Part shown: one piece after another, positions 1 to 6,033 of the stretch
Layout of the letters: each line of letters opens with the position of its first letter
How positions within the stretch are numbered: the stretch's first letter is position 1
Assembly (NCBI GenBank): GCA_018267355.1
Contig: JAFDYP010000132.1
Span: 1 to 8,561, forward strand
Reading direction: 5' to 3'
Source of the DNA: Bacteroidota bacterium
GTDB taxonomy: Bacteria; Bacteroidota; Bacteroidia; Chitinophagales; LD1
DNA length: 8,561 nt
The notes under the pieces: model-generated
Told to the model about the DNA's origin: nothing
The model's database searches: none
The model's input: the letters and a program-made list of their open reading frames with translations, nothing else
Made by a program: the position numbers and the translations under genes

Positions 1-1353
1 GATCCCGATGTGCCACCCGGCCAGACATGGGTGCGCTGCCTGAATATAGACAGCACCTCCAATGCCCGGCGCCTGGATAGTTTATACGCCTGGTGGGTAG
101 GCCTGATGCTGCACCAGGACCGCTCCCTGACGCAGAAAATGACGCTCTTCTGGCATCAGCACATAGCCTGTGAGCTGCAGAATACTTTTGACTCCAGGTC
201 CAGCTACCTGTACCTGGAGGTACTGATGCGCCATGCGCTGGGATCTGCACGGGAGCTGATGATGGACATCACTACCTGCCCAGCAGTGCTGCAGTACCTC
301 AGCGGCAATGAGAGCACGGCAGAGGCCCCTAATGAAAACTATGCACGTGAGATGCAGGAGCTCTTTACGGTGGGCAAAGGCCCGGGCTCCGGGTACACCC
401 AGCAGGATATCAACGCTGCAGCACGCATACTGACCGGGTGGACCACTACCCCAAATGGTATGTATACGATCTACAATGCAGCAGCACATGACAGTGGAGA
501 CAAACAGTTTTCGGAGTTTTACGGACACAGGGTGATCAGGGGACGTACAGGCTATGAGAGCCGGCTGGAAACCCAGGAGCTCATAGACATGATCTATGAC
601 CGGCAGGAGACCGCCCGGCATACCTGCCGCGCCCTCTACAGGTGGTTTGTAAACTGCGTGATAGATGATACCGTAGAGACCAACGTGATACACCCGCTGG
701 CAGATATCCTGATAGCAGGCGGCTACCAGATCTCTGCGGCACTGAGGGCGCTCCTGGCCAGTGAGCATTTCTATGATCAGCTGCAGGTAGGCTGCCAGAT
801 CAAAAATCCGCCTGATTTTCTAGTAGGGTACTGCCGCCAGCTAGGGGCCACCGGAGGCACTGACCCCGCAGATCAGTACAGGCACTGGTCTATGATAGTG
901 GGTATGCTGGGAGATCAGGCCATGAAGCCCGGCGAGCCGCCTAACGTGGCGGGCTGGCCGGCCTACTACCTGGGGCCTAGCTACTACCGGCTGTGGATCA
1001 ATGCAGACACACTGGCGCACCGACACCTGTCTGTAGATATCCTCACGGAGCAGTCTCACTCTCAGGAGGGAGTACGATTTGACCTGACCAGCTTTACCTC
1101 CCTATGCCCTGATCCGGCCGATAGCGCCGCTGTAGTGGCCTCTGTCACTAGCAGGCTCAGTGCCGTGCCGGCAGATCCCGCCCGGGCAGCCATGCTACAA
1201 GCCCTGCTGGAGACAGATGATCAGAGCTGGCGACGGCTATGGACGGCATATGCAGCCGACCCGTCCGGCGAGCAGCATAGCGCTCCGGTCATAGCGAGGC
1301 TACAGGCTTTTTACCGTACATGGATGAAGGAAGCAGAGTGCCACCTATTGTGA
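1..1353 (+). CDS. DUF1800 family protein, 5' end outside the window
   Basis: The open frame enters from the left edge (the first codon in the window is GAT) and ends at TGA 1351-1353, leaving about 450 codons. Family members usually run about 450-600 residues, so I infer that roughly 100 N-terminal residues, including any signal peptide, are missing. DUF1800 signatures appear in order: MTLFWHQH (nt 139-162), NENYAREMQELFTVG (nt 331-375), the LTGW turn near nt 430, and PNVAGW (nt 940-957) inside the C-terminal conserved block. The biochemical function of the family is unknown. Members are commonly encoded next to DUF1501 proteins and are thought to act outside the cytoplasm. DUF1501 follows here after 13 bases, which fits one operon. 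A GTG at nt 10 is in frame but would start inside the conserved domain, so I do not take it as the true start. I see no frameshift or internal stop. Confidence 0.9.
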   Translation, partial: DPDVPPGQTWVRCLNIDSTSNARRLDSLYAWWVGLMLHQDRSLTQKMTLFWHQHIACELQNTFDSRSSYLYLEVLMRHALGSARELMMDITTCPAVLQYLSGNESTAEAPNENYAREMQELFTVGKGPGSGYTQQDINAAARILTGWTTTPNGMYTIYNAAAHDSGDKQFSEFYGHRVIRGRTGYESRLETQELIDMIYDRQETARHTCRALYRWFVNCVIDDTVETNVIHPLADILIAGGYQISAALRALLASEHFYDQLQVGCQIKNPPDFLVGYCRQLGATGGTDPADQYRHWSMIVGMLGDQAMKPGEPPNVAGWPAYYLGPSYYRLWINADTLAHRHLSVDILTEQSHSQEGVRFDLTSFTSLCPDPADSAAVVASVTSRLSAVPADPARAAMLQALLETDDQSWRRLWTAYAADPSGEQHSAPVIARLQAFYRTWMKEAECHLL

Positions 1354-1366
1354 AAGGATAAAAACT

Positions 1367-2614
1367 ATGGACAGAAGGTTCTTTTTGAAAAATGCTGCGG
1401 CTGTATCAGTACTCTCAGGACTGGCGCTGGACGGAGTGCTGTACAGCAGCATCGGTACGGGCCAAGTGGCCTCACCATCTGGCCGGGCTCTGGTCCTGGT
1501 GCAGCTGGAGGGTGGCAATGACGGCATCAACACGGTCATCCCGCTCGATCAGTATGCGCAGTTATCTACTGCACGCAAAAATATACTGCTGCCGGAGCGC
1601 CGGGTACTGCCACTGCATGATGCGCCACATACCGGCCTGCACCCGGCGCTGAGTCACCTGGCGCAGCGATATGAGCAGGGCGAGGCCACCATCGTGCAGG
1701 GTGTAGGCTGCCCCCAGCCTGACTTGTCTCACTTCAAGGCCATAGACATCTGGCATACCGGCTCGGATGCTACCAGCACTACCACTACGGGATGGCTGGG
1801 CAGGTACCTCGATGTACGCACAGGTGGCGCGCAGGGCCACACAGCAGATCCGCCCGCAGTACAGATCGGACCTACACTGTACAAGGTGCTGCAGGGCCGC
1901 AGTGTCAGTCACGGCACCATAGTACGTGACACTACCACCTTCTATCACCTCCAGCCGCCCCTAGGTACTGTACATGGCACCGGACCACAGGCATTCTACA
2001 GTAGTGCGCTGGCTGAGTCTCAGGCATACCTGCAGCGCGTAGAGCGTGCGGCCCGTGCCGGGCACAACCTTTCTGACAGATATCCTGCTCCGGGAGTCAA
2101 TACACTCTCAGACCAACTCAGGATAGTGGCCCGGCTCATATCAGGTGGCCTGCGCACGATGGTCTATATCGTCAATATCAAAGGATTTGACACACATGAC
2201 AGGCAGGTAGATTTCACAGATACTACTCAGGGAGCCCACGCAGATCTGCTAGGTCAGGTATCAGTGGCGATAGACGCCTTTATGGATGATCTCTCTCTCA
2301 GTGGCCGGCAGCAGGACGTACTCACCATGATGTACTCTGAGTTTGGCCGCAGGATCATGTCCAATGCCAGCTATGGCTGTGATCATGGCACATCAGGCCC
2401 CGTCATGCTATTCGGCTCCGCACTGCAGAGGAGGCTGATAGGCCACAACCCCCGGATACCAGACAGCGTCACGGTGCAGGACAATCTGGCTATGCAGACC
2501 GATTTTCGCTCCCTCTATGCCTCCGTACTGAGGGGATGGTTTGGCGCCAGCCGGACCGATACGGATATGGCCCTGATGAGTAGCTATGATGATCTGGATC
2601 TCTTTCGCAGCTAA
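1367..2614 (+). CDS. DUF1501 family exported protein with twin-arginine-type signal
   Basis: This is a complete protein of 415 residues. The ATG at 1367 follows an AAAGGA ribosome binding site at 1353-1358. The N-terminus reads MDRRFFLKNAAAV, which matches the twin-arginine motif (R-R-x-F-L-K) followed by a hydrophobic stretch, so export by the Tat pathway in folded form is likely. The family's first signature, VQLEGGNDGINTVIP, lies at about residues 45-59. The second, YSEFGRRIMSN followed by CDHGTSGPVMLFG, lies at about residues 323-350. DUF1501 is placed among alkaline-phosphatase/sulfatase-like folds, with the conserved D-H-G suggesting a metal site; that comes from family knowledge and no activity has been shown here. 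It follows the DUF1800 gene in the arrangement typical of this pair. Its TAA stop overlaps the stop of the convergent gene, and no terminator is visible in between. Confidence 0.93.
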   Translation: MDRRFFLKNAAAVSVLSGLALDGVLYSSIGTGQVASPSGRALVLVQLEGGNDGINTVIPLDQYAQLSTARKNILLPERRVLPLHDAPHTGLHPALSHLAQRYEQGEATIVQGVGCPQPDLSHFKAIDIWHTGSDATSTTTTGWLGRYLDVRTGGAQGHTADPPAVQIGPTLYKVLQGRSVSHGTIVRDTTTFYHLQPPLGTVHGTGPQAFYSSALAESQAYLQRVERAARAGHNLSDRYPAPGVNTLSDQLRIVARLISGGLRTMVYIVNIKGFDTHDRQVDFTDTTQGAHADLLGQVSVAIDAFMDDLSLSGRQQDVLTMMYSEFGRRIMSNASYGCDHGTSGPVMLFGSALQRRLIGHNPRIPDSVTVQDNLAMQTDFRSLYASVLRGWFGASRTDTDMALMSSYDDLDLFRS

Positions 2615-3513
2615 AAGCGCCTGACCGGGCGCACATGCAGCCCGGCGTATTTGCTATATACGTAGTCATTGCTGGGCTGGCCATACCTGCCAAAGGCCCA
2701 TGACCCGCCGGCATCGTACTCCGTAGCACTCCAGTACAGAAAATCCCTGATGACGCCATGTGCACCTAGTGCGGTCCGCATCCATCGCATATTGCCGTAT
2801 ATGATATTGAGCTCCGCTATAGACGGCAGGTACCAGTCGTGATAGCCGCCGCCGCTATAGCTGCTACAGAGTGCGGCAGCACTGTGAGGGTATAGGGCTG
2901 CGGTGGCCTTGCTATCAGCCGGGCCATCTGCCACAGACTCTGCGGCACGGCCTATGGCCTTCGTCGTAGCCTGGCACCACGGCAGGCTGTCGCTCACATC
3001 GCCCGGTGCTACTATGATGCCATGCTCACCGCCTTTGTCTTCTTTCCACAGATCAGCTATGACACCGCCACCATACAGCTCACCTATATAGTGCCTGTAT
3101 CCCGGGCGCAGAGCACCGGCAGTTAATTTGCCATTTGTGACATAGCATGTATAGGGTATGTGCAGCATCTGAGTGGTCTGCTCAGGCATACCTGTATCAG
3201 TCGAGATGGTGATATAATACCCACGATCGGGACAGATGCTATCTATACTCCCGTACTGCACCATACCGCTGCCTATAGAGAGGCTATACATACCTTTATA
3301 GCTTGTCTCGAGAGTATAAACTTCTGAGAATATGACATGCCCGGTGGGCTTAGATTCATGTATAGTAGCAGTGACCTTTACAGACTGGTGAGGCATAGGG
3401 CGGCCGGATGCATCTCTGAGCACGTCCATGTATATGATAGGCTCCGCAGCTATACCTGCCGCCATCACGCAGGCTGTGAGTATACAGTAGCACAGCAGCA
3501 AAAGATATTTCAT
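2611..3513 (-). CDS. Secreted protein with DUF1566 (Lcl-type) C-terminal domain
   Basis: This 300-residue protein starts at ATG 3511-3513 and ends at TAG 2611-2613. Residues 1-23 are a hydrophobic export signal. It is ambiguous: L-T-A-C at 12-15 is a good lipobox, which would make a lipoprotein anchored at Cys15, but I-A-A at 21-23 also suits ordinary signal peptidase cleavage. Residues about 25-125 resemble a beta-sandwich N-terminal domain common in Bacteroidota surface proteins (VLRDASGRPMPHQSVKV, then GMYSLSIGSG). From GELYGGGVIADLW (144-156) to the end the protein matches the DUF1566/Lcl C-terminal family, with HDWYLPSIAELN at 225-236, YWSATEY at 260-266 and HVRPVRRF at 293-300. The molecular function is unknown; I infer a cell-surface or periplasmic location. 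It lies 133 bases downstream of the TPR gene and has its own promoter-like site, so it may be transcribed separately. Confidence 0.85.
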   Translation of the reverse strand: MKYLLLLCYCILTACVMAAGIAAEPIIYMDVLRDASGRPMPHQSVKVTATIHESKPTGHVIFSEVYTLETSYKGMYSLSIGSGMVQYGSIDSICPDRGYYITISTDTGMPEQTTQMLHIPYTCYVTNGKLTAGALRPGYRHYIGELYGGGVIADLWKEDKGGEHGIIVAPGDVSDSLPWCQATTKAIGRAAESVADGPADSKATAALYPHSAAALCSSYSGGGYHDWYLPSIAELNIIYGNMRWMRTALGAHGVIRDFLYWSATEYDAGGSWAFGRYGQPSNDYVYSKYAGLHVRPVRRF

Positions 3514-3545
3514 TCAGGACAGGCGATAATGGAACCGGACTGAGT

Positions 3546-3575
3546 CTAAAGTAGCAATAAATCCACAGATGCAAA
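3546..3575 (-). promoter_or_regulatory. Candidate Bacteroidota-type promoter for the DUF1566 gene
   Basis: On the - strand, TTTG (3572-3575) is followed after 18 bases by TACTTTAG (3546-3553). The Bacteroidota consensus is TTTG, a spacer of about 19-21 bases, then TAnnTTTG. The -7 box matches 5 of 6 fixed positions and the spacer is one base short. The ATG lies 32 bases downstream of the box, which leaves a short leader. This rests on the motif match alone. Confidence 0.4.
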
Positions 3576-3646
3576 AGGCCACCTGTACATCACCGGTATG
3601 ACTATGTAGCCTGGTATCCCCTCTGCCTGAGGCTGTAGCGCATACA

Positions 3647-4621
3647 CTACGCAGCCTCCATCTCTACCAGCTCCCGGCGGTGGCGCTCGGCGGCATCGGC
3701 ATCGCCCAGGGAGAGGCTCAGTACCTCCATCTCACGCACGATACGTATACGCAGCTCGCGTGCCTGGCTCAGGAGGGCATAGTCACCGGCTAGGATCATG
3801 GTATCATAGGCGCGGCGTATCTCTCCACGACGCTCATAGAGGACAGCCAGATTAAAGTAGCTGCCTGCCACATCGCCATAGCTGCCGGAGCGTTTGCGCA
3901 GCTCCAGCGCGCGCAGGTGGTATGTCTCGGCCATCTCATAGCCGCCCATGCACATGTGGCAGGAGCCGAGATTGGCCAGTACGGTAGAGAGGTTGTAGTA
4001 GTCGTCGGTATTCTCCAGCAGAGACTCTGAGCGCATGTAGTAGTTCTGCGCATCCTCGTATCTTTTCTGAAAGAAGCGCACATTGCCTATGGCCATCAGG
4101 CAGACGGCCCTGCGGCGCGTATGGCCCTCGTGGCCCAGTATGCGGAGCGCCTTGTCAAAGCAGCGGATAGCCTCATCCATATCCCTGCCCGACTGCACCA
4201 TAGCCATGCCCACATCATGCAGGATATCGGCACGCAGGCGGCATACGTCCTCGCTGCTCTCCAGCATATCAAAGGCGATGGTCTCGGCCATATTCAGGTG
4301 CTCCCAGGCGCGGGGATACTCCATGAGCAGTGCATAGCAGCGGCCTATGAGTGCATGATGCTGGGCTATGTGCAGCAGGTGAGCAGAGTCAAGATAGCGG
4401 TCTACGATAGCCTGTGAGATACGGATAGCGCCTATGTAGTCTGCGCGGAATACCATAGCCGCGATAGCATCATTCAGCGCGAGGCTGATCACTACGGGCT
4501 CATCGGTCACGTCATCCAGGCTGCTATGCAGCATGGCGAGATTAGAGAGGGCTGTGTCGCTTTTGCGGCGCAGAAACTCCCTGTTGGTAGTGAGCATTTC
4601 AAGTATATGGTCCGATCTCAT
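3647..4621 (-). CDS. TPR-repeat protein, soluble, unknown function
   Basis: I start this at the first ATG (4619-4621), giving 324 residues; upstream in frame there is only a TTG at 4663, which would add a non-homologous-looking AT-rich extension. There is no signal peptide or membrane segment, so it is probably cytoplasmic. From about residue 86 to the end it is built of roughly 34-residue helix pairs with TPR consensus spacing: about 86-119 (LIGRCYALLMEYPRAWEHL), 131-164, 172-205 (IGNVRFFQKRYEDAQNYYMR), 212-245 (LANLGSCHMCMGGYEMAETY) and 252-285 (YFNLAVLYERRGEIRRAYDT). Such arrays bind partner proteins or peptides. The repeats resemble those found as N-terminal parts of Bacteroidota sensor and regulator proteins, but no kinase, cyclase or DNA-binding output domain follows here. 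The partner is unknown. The neighbours give no functional hint, and the upstream terminator at 4773-4814 suggests it has its own transcript. Confidence 0.8.
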   Translation of the reverse strand: MRSDHILEMLTTNREFLRRKSDTALSNLAMLHSSLDDVTDEPVVISLALNDAIAAMVFRADYIGAIRISQAIVDRYLDSAHLLHIAQHHALIGRCYALLMEYPRAWEHLNMAETIAFDMLESSEDVCRLRADILHDVGMAMVQSGRDMDEAIRCFDKALRILGHEGHTRRRAVCLMAIGNVRFFQKRYEDAQNYYMRSESLLENTDDYYNLSTVLANLGSCHMCMGGYEMAETYHLRALELRKRSGSYGDVAGSYFNLAVLYERRGEIRRAYDTMILAGDYALLSQARELRIRIVREMEVLSLSLGDADAAERHRRELVEMEAA

Positions 4622-4772
4622 GATCGTACAAATGAAATAAAAATTTGATAGAAAGGGAATCAAAAAACCTTAATAATTAACGAGATATGCACACTGCGGA
4701 AACAATATAGATGCTGTACCGGCCCCAGGGAAGTGAGAAAGAAGTACGCACTTTTTTACCTACAGCACACAA

Positions 4773-4814
4773 AAAAGCCGGGTGAATCGTGTGATGGTCA
4801 CGTGCCCGGCTTTT
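4773..4814 (-). terminator. Intrinsic terminator after the CsbD-like gene
   Basis: AAAAGCCGGG (4773-4782) pairs perfectly with CCCGGCTTTT (4805-4814). An inner GTGA/TCAC pairing (4791-4794 with 4798-4801) lies within the loop. Read on the - strand, the GC-rich stem is followed by a run of six T. It begins 20 bases past the stop of the CsbD-like gene. The other side also has a T-rich tail, so it could work in both directions, although no + strand gene feeds into it. Confidence 0.88.
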
Positions 4815-4834
4815 ATTTTGATATCGTGCTAATC

Positions 4835-5194
4835 TCAGTCCAGCAGAAGTACTACTCCTACCACGGCCAGAGTAGCCAGCAGGGGTGCAGGTATGTTCAG
4901 CTTATCAGCGCTTTGAGAAATCATTTTGCTCAGGCTTTTTACTGTGTCGCTTTTCTTGACCTTTTTCACTTGCTGCATCAGCGCCTTGTTGCTCTTTTTG
5001 AGTTGCCTGGAGCCAGCAGACATCAGGTCATCTTTAGCATCCAGCCACTGGCCATATTGCCTTTGGCCACGGCCCAGGTATTCTCCGGCCAGTGCCTCGA
5101 TATATAGTTTCCTGTTTCCTGTCATGCCGGCCCATTTCTTTGCGGCCATACCGAGTCCTACGCGGACGGTGCCTTTGATGATTGTGCTATTCAT
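4835..5194 (-). CDS. CsbD-like small protein with C-terminal membrane segment
   Basis: This 119-residue protein starts at ATG 5192-5194 and ends at TGA 4835-4837. Residues 2-50 follow the CsbD pattern (K-G, then T-G-N/D-x-x-L, then A-x-G and a closing G-x-x-Q-x-x-Y-G): IIKGTVRVGLG at 5-15, MTGNRKLYIEALAGEYLG at 24-41 and RQYGQW at 45-50. CsbD proteins are abundant small stress-induced bacterial proteins of unknown mechanism. Residues about 66-90 are rich in lysine and serine, and residues 104-118 (PLLATLAVVGVVLLL) form a hydrophobic helix ending in Asp119. The typical family member is about 60 residues, so this one is twice as long and appears to be tail-anchored in the membrane with the CsbD part in the cytoplasm. 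It is followed by a strong terminator. A repeat cluster separates it from the gene upstream, so it is probably a single-gene unit. The family assignment comes from pattern recognition. Confidence 0.72.
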   Translation of the reverse strand: MNSTIIKGTVRVGLGMAAKKWAGMTGNRKLYIEALAGEYLGRGQRQYGQWLDAKDDLMSAGSRQLKKSNKALMQQVKKVKKSDTVKSLSKMISQSADKLNIPAPLLATLAVVGVVLLLD

Positions 5195-5298
5195 TTTACT
5201 GCGGTTTTGATATGATGATCGGATACTATTCTACAACGTAGATTTTGCAAATAACGTACCAGTATGCAGGCAACAGAATGAGGAGTTTTGACCACAAT

Positions 5299-5340
5299 GG
5301 AGAGAGGAGATGCAAGAGCCAAGAAGTAAGAAGCGAGAAG
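5299..5340. repeat. Degenerate heptamer array, NNAGANN family (left arm)
   Basis: Six consecutive 7-base units run without a phase break: GGAGAGA, GGAGATG, CAAGAGC, CAAGAAG, TAAGAAG, CGAGAAG. Positions 3-5 of each unit are always AGA, and the best consensus is CAAGANN. It is non-coding and lies between the start of the CsbD-like gene and the stop of the DnaA-like gene. The array at 5408-5449 is its reverse-complement counterpart. Confidence 0.75.
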
Positions 5341-5358
5341 AGATACCTACTATGCACT

Positions 5359-5386
5359 GTAGGGACAGGTCGCGACCTGTCCCTAC
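5359..5386. repeat. Perfect 28-base palindrome
   Basis: GTAGGGACAGGTCG (5359-5372) is followed directly by its exact reverse complement (5373-5386), with TCGCGA at the centre. There is no loop, so as DNA it is fully symmetric and could form a cruciform or a two-fold protein site. It has no T tract of terminator type. It sits 18 bases from the left heptamer array and 21 bases from the right one. I infer an interspersed palindromic repeat of the REP or mobile-repeat kind. Confidence 0.85.
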
Positions 5387-5407
5387 CAACCTATACTCGC
5401 TATGTAT

Positions 5408-5449
5408 TGTCTTGCATCTTGGTTCTTGCGTCTTGATACTCTCGTCTCA
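5408..5449. repeat. Degenerate heptamer array, NNTCTTG family (right arm)
   Basis: Six 7-base units lie in phase: TGTCTTG, CATCTTG, GTTCTTG, CGTCTTG, ATACTCT, CGTCTCA. The first four share TCTTG exactly and the last two are degraded. On the opposite strand this is CAAGANN, the same family as the array at 5299-5340 in inverted orientation. The last unit ends exactly on the stop codon of the DnaA-like gene (TGA, 5447-5449). Confidence 0.78.
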
Positions 5450-5866
5450 CTGTAGCCGCTCATTGATAGCGGCGATCACAGGGTAGTAGAGTTCATCACG
5501 CGTGTCTATGATATTCTGTATGGCGGTGAAGGCATGCAGTAGTGTGGTGTGGTGCTGATTGTGCCCCGGCAGAAACCTGGCCAGCTCCCTGAGTGTCAGT
5601 GTAGGGCAGTGCATACGGCCATAGTAGTAGAAGGCCATCCGCGCCAGCGCATAGGGCATAGCCCGCGTGCGGCTGTACATCTGCTCTATGTCAAAGTCAA
5701 ATTTTCTGCTGAACTCCTCGCGCACGATGAGCAGGATGAAGTCGAGCCGCTCATCGGGGCTGAGGCAGTCAGGGTACTGTATCACACGCGCCCTCGTGGT
5801 AGAGAGGCCGGGGTATACATGATAGTTTGCGGCTGCGTCTGTGGTAGTGGTGCTTTCTCTGAACAT
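5447..5866 (-). CDS. DnaA domain IV-like DNA-binding protein, stand-alone
   Basis: This protein has 139 residues, with ATG at 5864-5866 and TGA at 5447-5449. AAAAGG lies just upstream of the start. Residues about 45-130 resemble the C-terminal helix-turn-helix domain IV of the initiator DnaA: MYSRTRAMPYALARMAFYYY, then LTLRELARFLPG, then HHTTLLHAFTAI, which corresponds to the DnaA signature G-G-R-D-H-T-T-V-L-H-A. The signature is altered: the segment before H-T-T is longer (GHNQH instead of GRD), and the arginine-glutamine pair of the classical helix is not kept. There is no AAA+ ATPase domain and no Walker motif, so it cannot act as a full initiator. It could bind DNA as a regulator or replication accessory. 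The N-terminal 35 residues are not recognisable. It lies 167 bases downstream of the helicase gene and is flanked on both sides by heptamer repeats. Homology is inferred from motif order and is moderately secure. Confidence 0.62.
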   Translation of the reverse strand: MFRESTTTTDAAANYHVYPGLSTTRARVIQYPDCLSPDERLDFILLIVREEFSRKFDFDIEQMYSRTRAMPYALARMAFYYYGRMHCPTLTLRELARFLPGHNQHHTTLLHAFTAIQNIIDTRDELYYPVIAAINERLQ

Positions 5867-5875
5867 GGCCTTTTG

Positions 5876-5910
5876 AGTATTTAGTAGTTAGTATTAAGTA
5901 TTAAGATAAA
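5876..5910. repeat. AT-rich heptamer array just upstream of the DnaA-like gene
   Basis: Five units lie in strict phase: AGTATTT, AGTAGTT, AGTATTA, AGTATTA, AGATAAA. On the coding strand of the neighbouring gene they read as TNATACT-like units ending 9 bases before its ATG. They therefore occupy the promoter or leader position of that gene and could affect its expression or be bound by its product. No function is demonstrated. Confidence 0.75.
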
Positions 5911-5923
5911 TGGCGTTTTCAAT

Positions 5924-5951
5924 GGTCGACTGTCAACGGTCCACCGTCTAC
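5924..5951. repeat. NGTCNAC heptamer array
   Basis: Four units lie in phase: GGTCGAC, TGTCAAC, GGTCCAC, CGTCTAC. Five of seven positions are invariant. The 14 bases at 5925-5938 match the reverse complement of 5977-5990 at 13 positions, so the array also forms one arm of an inverted repeat with a 38-base spacer. Confidence 0.75.
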
Positions 5952-5976
5952 GAATATGAAAACCAACTTTGCGTTT

Positions 5977-5990
5977 CGTTGACCGTCGAC
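5977..5990. repeat. Two heptamers forming the opposite arm
   Basis: CGTTGAC and CGTCGAC stand side by side. Read in reverse complement they reproduce two units of the 5924-5951 array with one mismatch in 14. A short palindrome, GCTGCGCAGC, follows directly at 5991-6000. Confidence 0.65.
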
Positions 5991-6003
5991 GCTGCGCAGC
6001 AGC

Positions 6004-6031
6004 CGTGGTCCGTCATCTGTTGTCTGTGGTC
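6004..6031. repeat. YGTNRTC heptamer array next to the helicase stop
   Basis: Four units lie in phase: CGTGGTC, CGTCATC, TGTTGTC, TGTGGTC. The array ends two bases before the helicase stop codon (6034-6036), so it begins the 3' untranslated part of that transcript. No terminator-type hairpin is seen in 5911-6033. Confidence 0.7.
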
Positions 6032-6033
6032 CA

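Noticed and set aside
82..768. 228-codon open frame on the - strand
   Set aside because: It lies wholly opposite the DUF1800 coding sequence, shows no recognisable domain, and is explained by the base composition of the real gene.
1562..1948. 128-codon open frame on the - strand opposite DUF1501
   Set aside because: It is antisense to a strongly conserved gene and has no motif or start signal of its own.
3560..3568. Possible DnaA box (AAATCCACA)
   Set aside because: It has two mismatches to TTATCCACA, is a lone site, and lies far from the DnaA-like gene.
4622..4664. Bacteroidota-type promoter before the TPR gene
   Set aside because: TTTG and TTCATTTG are present on the - strand, but the spacing of 24 is too long and the box almost touches the ATG.
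4738..4757. AT-rich hairpin with T run reading on the + strand
   Set aside because: The stem is weak with a wobble pair and no + strand gene lies upstream of it.
4733..5107. 124-codon + strand frame
   Set aside because: It runs through the terminator hairpin and antisense to the CsbD-like gene.
5245..5436. 63-codon + strand frame over the heptamer and palindrome region
   Set aside because: Its sequence is made of repeat units and the palindrome, so it is not a gene.
5299..6031. CRISPR array
   Set aside because: Units are 7 bases with no spacers, and no cas genes are nearby.
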